Both the position numbers and the translations under genes were made by a program. From ZC4RG19 sp036279475 (GTDB lineage Bacteria > Actinomycetota > Acidimicrobiia > Acidimicrobiales > VFJN01): a stretch of DNA of 35,071 nt. Below, one piece after another: positions 1 to 6,148 of the stretch. A model generated the notes under the pieces. It saw nothing but the letters and a program-made list of their open reading frames with translations, did no database searches and was not told the DNA's origin. The stretch is from the NCBI GenBank assembly GCA_036279475.1, contig DASUJB010000073.1:1-35071 (forward strand), in the 5' to 3' direction. Each line of letters begins with the position of its first letter. Position 1 is the first letter of the stretch.

Positions 1-118
1 CTGATCTACTCCGAGAGGTCTCGGACTCGGTAACAGCCGCGGCTGAGGCTCTGCAGGTCGACCTGCAGAGCCTCAGCCGCGGCTGTTACCGAGTCCGAGA
101 CCTCTCGGAGTAGATCAG
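1..118. repeat. Perfect 118-bp palindrome (foldback) at the window edge
   Basis: Bases 1-59 are the exact reverse complement of bases 60-118, with no spacer; the centre lies between 59 and 60 and reads CTGCAGGTC/GACCTGCAG. The right arm continues sensibly as minus-strand coding sequence from the gene starting near 362, whereas the left arm is only that sequence read backwards. This is what a chimeric foldback read or assembly error at a contig end produces. A genuine cruciform or hairpin chromosome end is possible but less likely, because the palindrome cuts through an open reading frame. Confidence 0.95.
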
Positions 119-362
119 GACCCTCGTCGGTCAGGTGCCGGCCGTAGCCACGGATGTCAGCCAGAGCCGCGTCGGTACCCTCGGCGTCCACCCCGTAGAC
201 GGCGAGGGTTGTTTGCTCCGCATGGGCGAAGCAGGTCAGCACGACCGCAACGCACAGTGCATGCAGACCGAAATCGAGGGGGCGCGGTTCCGAACGGAAC
301 GGGCTCGACACGACGATCTCGAGCTCGTCCATCCCCCGCTGATCAAGGGTGAACAACCGCAA
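60..362 (-). pseudogene. Truncated ORF of unknown function, broken at the foldback
   Basis: The minus strand reads openly from a possible TTG at 362 (or the internal ATG of the GMDELEIV segment, about 329) down to the palindrome centre at 59/60, where natural sequence ends. About 100 residues are seen. They include a MDELEIV segment, a short hydrophobic stretch (ALCVAVVLTCFA), and an acidic, alanine-rich tail. The reading frame is closed by a stop at 396-398, so the N-terminus may also be missing. The upstream limit lies within a few bases of the AraC scrap on the other strand, which suggests a recombination joint near 362-371. I do not recognise the family with confidence; the first segment faintly recalls DUF4261 proteins. 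Confidence 0.4.
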
Positions 363-370
363 GGTGCAGT

Positions 371-490
371 CACGGCGCCCGGCCGGCCGACGTCGCTACC
401 GCCGTCGGGGTCTTCGACCAAGCGCACCTCACCCGCCACTTCAAGCGCCACACCTCGGTCAACCCGGCCACCTTCGCCAGCCGCTCCTGA
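371..490 (+). pseudogene. C-terminal scrap of an AraC-family transcriptional regulator
   Basis: The frame ending at the TGA of 488-490 encodes HGARPADVATAVGVFDQAHL, followed by TRHFKRHTSVNPATFASRS. This is the second helix-turn-helix and the end of an AraC/XylS DNA-binding domain: the DQAHLTRHFKRH recognition-helix region and the final NPATFA segment are diagnostic. Upstream, the frame closes with a stop at 350-352 and no AraC sequence precedes about 371, so at least 80% of the gene is absent. The scrap cannot bind DNA as a normal AraC protein. With the partial ORF on the opposite strand it marks an old recombination joint. Confidence 0.8.
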
Positions 491-573
491 CGCCCGATCG
501 GTGCACTTGACCTCCCACCGACCTCCGTGGGATAGAGGGGACACGAACCTCCGACTCGCGAGCGGGTCCCCCA

Positions 574-1341
574 GTGAGCCGAGCTGTCATGCAACCCGTG
601 GCGGTTCGAGCGGTCATCGAGACAGGAGTTGGGTCTCACCTGGGAACGACCGACACATCCACCGGACGACCCGGACCCTTGGTGATCTGGGATTTCGACG
701 GCACGATCGCCGACACGTTCGCGGCCATCCGGGTCGCCTCTGAGCGGGCGCTAGCCGTGCACGGCCTCCCGCCGGCCGATGAGGCCACGCTGCGCTCATC
801 GGTCGGGCTGAGCCTCCCGCGGATCTTCGCACGACTGGTGGGAACCGAGGGTGGCGACCGGCTCATCGACGCCCTGACCGCGACCTACCGCCGGGAGTTC
901 GTCACAGCTGGCCCCCAGCACACGAGCCTGTTCCCCGGGATCGAGGCGCTGCTCGCCGAGCTGGGCGACGCGGCGGTCACGTCGGTCGTCGCGACCAGCA
1001 AAGGTCGCGCCGGCGTGGTGATGATGCTCGACCGGCTCGAGATCGCCGGCCACTTCGCCGGAGTGATCAGCGACGACGACGTCCAGAACAAGAAGCCCCA
1101 CCCCGAGATGGTGCTCACGGCGTGCGCACGAGACGGCCGCCTCCCCAAGGACGCAGTCGTGGTCGGCGACACCGAGTTCGACATCGAGATGGGACGAGCG
1201 GCGGGCGCGTCCACCATCGGCGTCACATGGGGGAACAAGGCACGCGCCGACCTGGCTGGCGCCCGGCCCACCCACCTCGTCGACGACGTCGAGGAGCTCG
1301 CCTCGCTCCTGCGGCGCGACGTCCGGGCGCGAACCCCATGA
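574..1341 (+). CDS. HAD-superfamily hydrolase (phosphoglycolate phosphatase-like)
   Basis: A soluble phosphatase of the haloacid dehalogenase superfamily, subfamily with a helical cap. Motif I is DFDGT (D40 nucleophile and D42 from the GTG at 574). Motif II is the VVATSK segment, motif III is NKKPHPE, and motif IV is VVGDTEFDIEMG with GVTWG after it. The order matches Gph/PGP-type enzymes, which release phosphate from phosphoglycolate or other small phosphoesters; the substrate cannot be read from sequence. The start is uncertain: the first 30-35 residues are not typical of the family, and the TTG at 679 or GTG at 682 would give a more usual N-terminus. The codons are less GC-rich than in the genes after the tRNA, so the gene may belong to a transferred segment. 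Confidence 0.85.
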   Translation: MSRAVMQPVAVRAVIETGVGSHLGTTDTSTGRPGPLVIWDFDGTIADTFAAIRVASERALAVHGLPPADEATLRSSVGLSLPRIFARLVGTEGGDRLIDALTATYRREFVTAGPQHTSLFPGIEALLAELGDAAVTSVVATSKGRAGVVMMLDRLEIAGHFAGVISDDDVQNKKPHPEMVLTACARDGRLPKDAVVVGDTEFDIEMGRAAGASTIGVTWGNKARADLAGARPTHLVDDVEELASLLRRDVRARTP

Positions 1342-1466
1342 CGAGCGACCCGGAATGGTCGGCAGCCTCAGCTGTACTGCACCCCGAGGCCGCGCCCAGC
1401 GACACGCTCACCCCGGATCGACGCCGAGTCGTCATGCCCATGCAGGACATCCAGCGCCGACGCGAG

Positions 1467-1539
1467 CTCGGGGGGCAGGGCTCGAACCTGCAACAACCAG
1501 CTCCAAAGGCTGGCGTTCTACCAGTTGAACTACCCCCGA
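1467..1539 (-). tRNA. tRNA-Gln (anticodon TTG)
   Basis: The minus strand folds as a full 73-nt cloverleaf. The acceptor stem TCGGGGG pairs with CCCCCGA, the D arm is GTTC/GAAC, and the anticodon stem is CCAGC/GCTGG with loop CTTTGGA, giving anticodon TTG, which reads CAA. The T arm is GCAGG/CCTGC with loop TTCGAGC. The discriminator base is G, as usual for glutamine tRNAs. CCA is not encoded. A possible -10 element, TACGGT on the minus strand (1552-1557), lies about 12 nt upstream. The 3' end of the gene faces the compositionally different 1-1466 region, the arrangement seen where integrative elements use tRNA 3' ends. Confidence 0.95.
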
Positions 1540-1590
1540 CGGAGCGGCCTCACCGTACCCGTCCCCCCGCCCGGGGCCCCATCCCCCGGG

Positions 1591-1620
1591 TTGGAGGGGG
1601 CCGGCGGGCGCCGGTAGGGT
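1591..1620 (+). promoter_or_regulatory. Predicted promoter of the bS22 gene, giving an almost leaderless mRNA
   Basis: TTGGAG (1591-1596) and TAGGGT (1615-1620) are spaced by 18 bp. The expected transcription start, 6-8 nt after the -10 box, falls at about 1626-1628, only a few bases before the ATG at 1631. No Shine-Dalgarno sequence fits between, so translation is probably leaderless or nearly so, which is common in actinobacteria. Inferred by eye from hexamer match only. Confidence 0.45.
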
Positions 1621-1630
1621 GTCTCGCCTC

Positions 1631-1732
1631 ATGGGCTCTCTCATCAAGAAGCGCCGCAAGCGCATGCGCAAGAAGAAGCACAAGAAGATGCTGAAGCGCA
1701 CCCGCTGGCAGCGCCGGGCCGCGGGCAAGTAG
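1631..1732 (+). CDS. Small basic ribosomal protein bS22 (AURKAIP1/COX24-domain)
   Basis: This 33-residue protein begins MGSLIKKRRKRMRKKKHKK and ends with a TRWQRRAAGK-like tail; over half its residues are Lys or Arg. It matches the tiny AURKAIP1/COX24-domain protein of actinobacteria. In mycobacterial ribosome structures the equivalent protein, named bS22, sits on the small subunit near the decoding region and contacts rRNA. The ATG at 1631 is the only sensible start. The gene stands alone on the plus strand between tRNA-Gln and ispE and is followed by a strong hairpin. It is easily missed by automated callers because of its length. Confidence 0.9.
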   Translation: MGSLIKKRRKRMRKKKHKKMLKRTRWQRRAAGK

Positions 1733-1760
1733 CCGGCGGCCGCCACATCTCGGCTGCGTG

Positions 1761-1790
1761 GACGAGCGCCCCGATGACGGGGCGCTCGTC
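1761..1790. terminator. Strong intrinsic-type hairpin between convergent bS22 and ispE
   Basis: GACGAGCGCCCCG (1761-1773) and its perfect complement CGGGGCGCTCGTC (1778-1790) form a 13-bp stem with the 4-nt loop ATGA. There is no U-tract, as usual in high-GC actinobacteria. It lies 28 bp after the bS22 stop and 12 bp after the ispE stop on the other strand, so it probably serves both transcripts. Confidence 0.8.
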
Positions 1791-1802
1791 GCGCGCCGGG
1801 CG

Positions 1803-2633
1803 TCACCAGTAGGCGGGGACGGCGCGGGCCACGATGCGGCCCGCGCCCGGGAAGGCGCCGGGCACGAACCACGTCGAGCCGGACCCCGCCAGCCGCGGCG
1901 TCTCGCCGGTGGCGTCGCCCAGCGCGCCGCGGAACGCCGCGAGCCGGGGCTCGACCGCCAGCGCCGCGGGCTCGAGGTCGTTGGGGCCGTCGGCCACCGG
2001 GCCACCGAGGTCGTCCCAGGCCGCGTACACCGCCGGCGTCGAGCAACCGTAGGGCGGCATGGCCAGGGTCACCGTCCGCTCCTGGTGCGGCAGCGGCTCC
2101 AGCACCTCGCCGATGCCGGTCACCCGTGCCCGCCCGCCCCGCAGGCAGAACGGCACGTCGGCCCCCAGCCGCACCGCCACGTCGATGTCGTCGCAGCCGG
2201 CCCACCGCAGCACGGCGGCCGCGTTCGACGATCCGCCGCCCAGCCCGCCGCCGGCGGGGATGCGCTTGCGCAGCACCACGTGGGCCTCACGACCCACCGC
2301 CCGCAGGGCCCGGCCCACCAGGTTGTCGAGGGGGTCGACGTGGCCGAGGTCGAAGCCCTCCACCACCTCGAGGCCGTGGCCGGGGGTCAGCACCAGCTCG
2401 TCGGCCAGGTCCAGGCTCACCATCTCGGCGTCGACGAGGTGGTAGCCGTCGCCGCGCACGCCGGTGACCCGCAGCGACACCGTGAGCTTGGCCGGCGCCG
2501 CCAGCGTCACACTGCGGGCAGGGGTGCCACCACCCACAGTGGCGCCCGGCCGCCCGGCCGCCTGTCCGGGCCCCACGCGCCCACGGGCTGCCGCGCCGAC
2601 GGGGACGCGGGCGGGGTCGTGCGGGTCGGTCAC
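1803..2633 (-). CDS. ispE: 4-diphosphocytidyl-2-C-methyl-D-erythritol kinase (IspE)
   Basis: This cytosolic GHMP-family kinase phosphorylates CDP-methylerythritol with ATP in the MEP route to isoprenoid precursors. Visible hallmarks are APAKLTVSLRVTG near the N-terminus with the conserved lysine, RGDGYHLVD, the ATP-binding glycine loop PAGGGLGGGSSNAA, GADVPFCLRGG with the catalytic aspartate, and the C-terminal LAGSGSTWFV segment. I chose the GTG at 2633 because GGGAGGG lies just upstream; this gives 276 residues with a Pro/Gly-rich extension of about 40 residues before the usual start. A shorter start nearer VTLAAPAKL is possible. The gene follows rsmA on the same strand, separated by an 18-bp tandem repeat. 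Confidence 0.92.
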   Translation of the reverse strand: MTDPHDPARVPVGAAARGRVGPGQAAGRPGATVGGGTPARSVTLAAPAKLTVSLRVTGVRGDGYHLVDAEMVSLDLADELVLTPGHGLEVVEGFDLGHVDPLDNLVGRALRAVGREAHVVLRKRIPAGGGLGGGSSNAAAVLRWAGCDDIDVAVRLGADVPFCLRGGRARVTGIGEVLEPLPHQERTVTLAMPPYGCSTPAVYAAWDDLGGPVADGPNDLEPAALAVEPRLAAFRGALGDATGETPRLAGSGSTWFVPGAFPGAGRIVARAVPAYW

Positions 2634-2706
2634 ACCGCCACCCTCCCATCTCGCCCGGGAGGGGGCCAACCGTCGCGGCTGCCGGGCGGCGCCACGCCCC
2701 GCCGGC

Positions 2707-2778
2707 CGCTCACGGCCCGGAGGCGGCTCACGCCCGGGGGGCGGCTCACGGCCCGGAGGCGGCTCACGCCCGGGGGGC
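2707..2778. repeat. Four tandem 18-bp repeats across the rsmA stop codon
   Basis: Four head-to-tail 18-bp units run 2707-2724, 2725-2742, 2743-2760 and 2761-2778. They alternate between two forms, GGCTCACGGCCCGGAGGC and GGCTCACGCCCGGGGGGC; the first unit differs by one base. Each unit contributes a GTGAGCC on the minus strand, so the rsmA TGA (2764-2766) lies inside the last unit and the other units repeat the same stop/start-like tetramer. The array looks like a duplicated 36-bp segment made of two diverged 18-bp halves. It fills most of the rsmA-ispE gap. Confidence 0.9.
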
Positions 2779-3591
2779 GGCGCCGGCCAGCCGCCCCCAC
2801 GCCGCGACGTCGAGCTCCTCGGCCCGGGCCTCGGGGCGCACGCCGGCGGCCGCGAAGGCGGCGGCGTCGACCAGCCCCGCCAGGGACCGCCGCAGCATCT
2901 TGCGCCGGTGCCCGAAGCCGGCCTCGACCAGGCGGAACAGCCGGTCGGGATCGGCATCGACCGCGGGGGCGGGACGGCGGACGATCCGCACCAGCACCGA
3001 CTCCACCCGGGGCGGGGGGACGAACACGGTGGGCGGCACCCGGCCCACCACCTCGGCCTCGGCCCGGTAGGCGAGCTTCACCGACGGGATGCCGTACCCC
3101 TCGTCCCCAGGGCCGGCCGCCAGCCGCTCCCCCGCCTCCCGCTGCACCATCACCAGCATCCGGGCGATGGCCGGCACCCCGGCCAGCAGGTCGAGCACCA
3201 GCGGGGTCGCCACGTTGTAGGGCAGGTTGGCGACGAGCGACCACGGCGCCCGCGGGTCGGGCGGACCGAGGAGGGCGTCCCAGTCGAGGCGCATGGCATC
3301 GCCCTGGACCACCCGCACGCCGTGGGGCTCGACCACCTGCCGCAGGGGCGCCAGCAGGTGCCGGTCCAGCTCGACCGCGGTGACCTGCGCCCCCGTCTCG
3401 GCCAGCGCCAGCGTCAACGATCCCAGGCCCGGGCCGATCTCGACCACCCGGTCGCCCTCGCCCACCCCGGCCAGCCGGGCGATGCGCCGCACCGTGTTCG
3501 GGTCGGCGACGAAGTGCTGGCCGAGCGCCCGGCTCGGCGAGATCCCGTGGGCGGCGAGCAGCTCGCGCACCTGCCGAGGGCCCAACGTCAC
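2764..3591 (-). CDS. rsmA: 16S rRNA (adenine(1518)-N6/adenine(1519)-N6)-dimethyltransferase (RsmA/KsgA)
   Basis: This SAM-dependent enzyme dimethylates two adjacent adenines in the helix-45 loop of 16S rRNA late in 30S assembly. The sequence shows SRALGQHFVADPNT (family N-terminal motif), VVEIGPGLGSLT (SAM motif I), AVELDRHL, GDAMRLDW, the catalytic NLPYNVATPL (motif IV), and the FVPPPRVESVLVR and FGHRRKMLRRSL segments of the C-terminal domain. The chosen GTG at 3591 starts VTLGPRQVRELL and gives 275 residues, normal for the family. The gene lies 22 bp after tatD and before ispE, an order common in actinobacteria. Its stop codon sits inside an 18-bp tandem repeat. Confidence 0.93.
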   Translation of the reverse strand: MTLGPRQVRELLAAHGISPSRALGQHFVADPNTVRRIARLAGVGEGDRVVEIGPGLGSLTLALAETGAQVTAVELDRHLLAPLRQVVEPHGVRVVQGDAMRLDWDALLGPPDPRAPWSLVANLPYNVATPLVLDLLAGVPAIARMLVMVQREAGERLAAGPGDEGYGIPSVKLAYRAEAEVVGRVPPTVFVPPPRVESVLVRIVRRPAPAVDADPDRLFRLVEAGFGHRRKMLRRSLAGLVDAAAFAAAGVRPEARAEELDVAAWGRLAGAAPRA

Positions 3592-3613
3592 GGGGACCAG
3601 GCCACCGCAGGGC

Positions 3614-4390
3614 TCATGCCAGGCGGTACACGCGCTCGGCCGTGGCCCAGGTGGCCTGGGCCACCTCGTCGACGGCCACGCCCATCGCCGCCGCCAGGCC
3701 CGCGCCCACCACCGGTACCAGGGCCGGGCGGTTGGGCCGGCCCCGGTGGGGCACGGGGGCGAGGTAGGGGCTGTCCGTCTCCACCAGGGCCCGGTCGAGC
3801 GGGCACGCGGCGGCCGCCGCCCGCACGTCGCCGGCCGACGGGAACGTGACGATGCCCGAGAACGACAGGTACCCGCCCCGCGCCAGGCACGCCTCGGCCT
3901 CCCCGGGCCCCCCGGTGAAGCAGTGGAACACCGTGCGGGCCGGCACCCCCTCGGCGTCGAGCACGGCAAACGTGTCGTCCCACGCCTCCCGGGTGTGGAC
4001 CACCAGCGCCAGGTCGTGCTCGTGGGCCAGGCCGACCTGGGCGGCGAACACCCGGCGCTGCTGGTCGCGGGGCGAGTGGTCGTAGTGGTAGTCGAGGCCG
4101 CACTCGCCCACCGCCACCACGCCCGGCTCGCCCAGCAGCTCGTCGAGGCCGTCGAGGCCGAGGCGGGCGTCGTGGGGGTGCAGGCCCACGGTGGCCCACA
4201 CGACCCCGGGGTGGCGCGCCGCCGACGCCACCGCCTCGGCCGACCGGGGCCGGTCGGTGCCGACGGTGACCAGCCGCTCGACCCCCGCGGCGGTGGCGTC
4301 GGCGACCGCGGCGTCGGCGGCGGCGGGGTCGACGGGGTCGTCACCGTCCCATCCCAGGTGGCAGTGGTCATCGGTCCAGCGCAGCGGCAC
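3614..4390 (-). CDS. tatD: TatD-family metal-dependent hydrolase (3'-5' DNase type)
   Basis: This is a TIM-barrel hydrolase of the TatD/YcfH family, whose members act as divalent-metal deoxyribonucleases and sometimes as D-aminoacyl-tRNA deacylases. Metal ligands are visible: DDHCHLG (HxH), GECGLDYHYDH (Glu), VVHTREAW (His), FHCFTGGP (His) and ETDSPYLAP (Asp). The GTG at 4390 puts the HxH motif about seven residues from the N-terminus, as usual; 258 residues. An upstream in-frame GTG near 4417 is an alternative, and no clear ribosome site decides between them. It sits between metG and rsmA on the same strand. Confidence 0.9.
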   Translation of the reverse strand: MPLRWTDDHCHLGWDGDDPVDPAAADAAVADATAAGVERLVTVGTDRPRSAEAVASAARHPGVVWATVGLHPHDARLGLDGLDELLGEPGVVAVGECGLDYHYDHSPRDQQRRVFAAQVGLAHEHDLALVVHTREAWDDTFAVLDAEGVPARTVFHCFTGGPGEAEACLARGGYLSFSGIVTFPSAGDVRAAAAACPLDRALVETDSPYLAPVPHRGRPNRPALVPVVGAGLAAAMGVAVDEVAQATWATAERVYRLA

Positions 4391-4470
4391 GGTGGCCGAG
4401 GCTAGCGGCGCCACCGCCACGCCCTCCGGGGGCCGCCGGCGGGCGCCTGGGGCCCCGCCCGGCAGGGGCC

Positions 4471-5976
4471 TCAGCCCGCCAGGCGGGGGAACAGGGGTGC
4501 CCCCTTGGTGACGGTGCGCCCCCCGGGGTAGCCGCCCCAGGCCACGGCGGCGGGGAGCCGCTGGTCGGCCGGTGACCCGTCGAGGCCGATGCGCCGCCAC
4601 GCCTCGGCGCAGGTCCCCGGCATGGCCGGGCTGGCCAGCACGGCCACGATGCGCAGGGCCTCGAGGGCGTCGCCCAGCACGGCCTCGACCTCGGCGCCGG
4701 GGGGCATCTTCCAGGGCTCGTTGGCCTCGAGCAGGGCGTTGGTCTCGCGGATGAGCCGCCAGGTGGCCTCGAGCGCCGCCGAGGGGGCGGCGTCCTCCCA
4801 GGCACGGGAGGCGGCCGCGTAGGAGGCGGCGGCGACGGGGGCGAGCGGGCTGTCGGGCCGTGGCGCCGGCCCCAGCCCGCCGCACTTGCGCCCCACCACC
4901 GTGGCCACCCGCGACAGCAGGTTGCCGAAGTTGTTGGCCAGATCGCTGTTGTAGCGCTCGACCATGCGCTCGTAGCTGAAGTCGCCGTCGGGGCCCACCG
5001 GCGTGTCGCGCAGGAAGTGGTAGCGGAAGCCGTCCGCCCCGAGGTCGGCGACGAGGTCGGCCGGGGCGATCTGGTTGAGTGCCGTCTTGCTCATCTTCTC
5101 GCCCCCCACCAGCAGGAAGCCGTGGACCGTGACGTCGGCGGGCGGCTCGAGCCCGGCGGCCAGCAGCATGGCCGGCCAGTACACGCAGTGGAACCGCAGG
5201 ATGTCCTTGCCGATGACGTGGTGGCCCGGCCACCACGTGGCGAAACGCTCCTCGTCCGACCCGAAGCCGACGGCCGTGAGGTAGTTGACCAGGGCGTCGT
5301 ACCAGACGTACGCCACGTGCGAGGGGTCCCACGGCAGGGGGACGCCCCAGCTGATCGAGCTGCGGCTGATCGAGAAGTCGGAGAGGCCCCCACGGATGAA
5401 GCCCAGCGCCTCGTTGCGCCTGGTGTCGGGGCGCACGAAGCCGGGGTGCGACGCGTACCAGTCCAGCAGCGGCTGGCGGAAGCGCGAGAGCTGGAAGAAG
5501 TAGTTGTCCTCCTTGACGTGCTCCACGGGCCGGCGGTGGATCGGGCACAGGGAGCCCTCGACCAGCTCGTCGGTCGTGTAGTACGCCTCGCACGACACGC
5601 AGTAGAGGCCCTCGTAGGTGCCGGGCTCGATGTAGCCGTTGTCGTAGGTGCGCTGCAGGATCTCCTGCACGGCCCGGTGGTGGCGCGGCTCGCTGGTGCG
5701 GATGAAGTCGTCGTTGGAGATCTTGAGCAGCTCCCACGCCTCGCGGAAGCGCCGGGAGGTGCGGTCGGCCCACTCGCGGGGCGTGACGCCGTTGGCCTCC
5801 GCCGTCCGCTGCACCTTGAGCCCGTGCTCGTCGGTGCCCGTGAGGAGGAACGTGTCGTCGCCCAGCAGGCGGTGCCACCGGGCCAGCGCGTCGGCGATCA
5901 CCGTCGTGTAGGCGTGCCCGATGTGGGGGGCGTCGTTCACGTAGTAGATCGGCGTCGTCACGTAGAACCGGGCCAC
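4471..5976 (-). CDS. metG: Methionyl-tRNA synthetase
   Basis: This class-I synthetase charges tRNA-Met. HIGH is at residues 18-21 (APHIGHAYT) and KMSKT at 294-298, a normal variant of KMSKS. The zinc-knuckle region is reduced: CVSC, then LCPIH, so the fourth ligand would be a His rather than a Cys. The WYDALVNYLTAVG and WPGHHVIGKDI segments are family-typical. The protein is 501 residues and ends after the anticodon-binding helical domain, so it lacks the C-terminal tRNA-binding extension of longer forms. The start is the GTG at 5976. It leads the minus-strand block metG-tatD-rsmA-ispE. Confidence 0.95.
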   Translation of the reverse strand: MARFYVTTPIYYVNDAPHIGHAYTTVIADALARWHRLLGDDTFLLTGTDEHGLKVQRTAEANGVTPREWADRTSRRFREAWELLKISNDDFIRTSEPRHHRAVQEILQRTYDNGYIEPGTYEGLYCVSCEAYYTTDELVEGSLCPIHRRPVEHVKEDNYFFQLSRFRQPLLDWYASHPGFVRPDTRRNEALGFIRGGLSDFSISRSSISWGVPLPWDPSHVAYVWYDALVNYLTAVGFGSDEERFATWWPGHHVIGKDILRFHCVYWPAMLLAAGLEPPADVTVHGFLLVGGEKMSKTALNQIAPADLVADLGADGFRYHFLRDTPVGPDGDFSYERMVERYNSDLANNFGNLLSRVATVVGRKCGGLGPAPRPDSPLAPVAAASYAAASRAWEDAAPSAALEATWRLIRETNALLEANEPWKMPPGAEVEAVLGDALEALRIVAVLASPAMPGTCAEAWRRIGLDGSPADQRLPAAVAWGGYPGGRTVTKGAPLFPRLAG

Positions 5977-6040
5977 CGTCAGAGGTTACTTGCGTCCCCG
6001 CCGGCGCCCGACCGTGGCCCCCGCCGACCGCCCGCCGCGG

Positions 6041-6069
6041 TGGACAGGCGGCGCGAGCCCCCGGATAGT
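6041..6069 (+). promoter_or_regulatory. Candidate promoter for the first acyltransferase gene
   Basis: TGGACA (6041-6046) and GATAGT (6064-6069) are separated by 17 bp in the divergent gap between metG and the acyltransferase gene at 6149. The predicted start, near 6076, leaves a leader of about 70 nt. The assignment rests on hexamer match and spacing only. Confidence 0.4.
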
Positions 6070-6148
6070 GTGGCCGTGAGGTGCTGCTGGGGCCCGGGGC
6101 GAACGAGGCCCGCAACCGGTCCGCGGCCACGCCCGCGCCCACACTGAC

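Noticed and set aside
1338..1694. A 118-codon plus-strand gene starting in the HAD stop codon
   Set aside because: After about 40 residues it passes antisense through the tRNA-Gln gene and off-frame over the bS22 start; at most its first part is a truncated gene.
2707..2778. The 18-bp repeats as a CRISPR array
   Set aside because: Units are directly adjacent with no spacers and are too short; the type I-G remnant is about 25 kb away.
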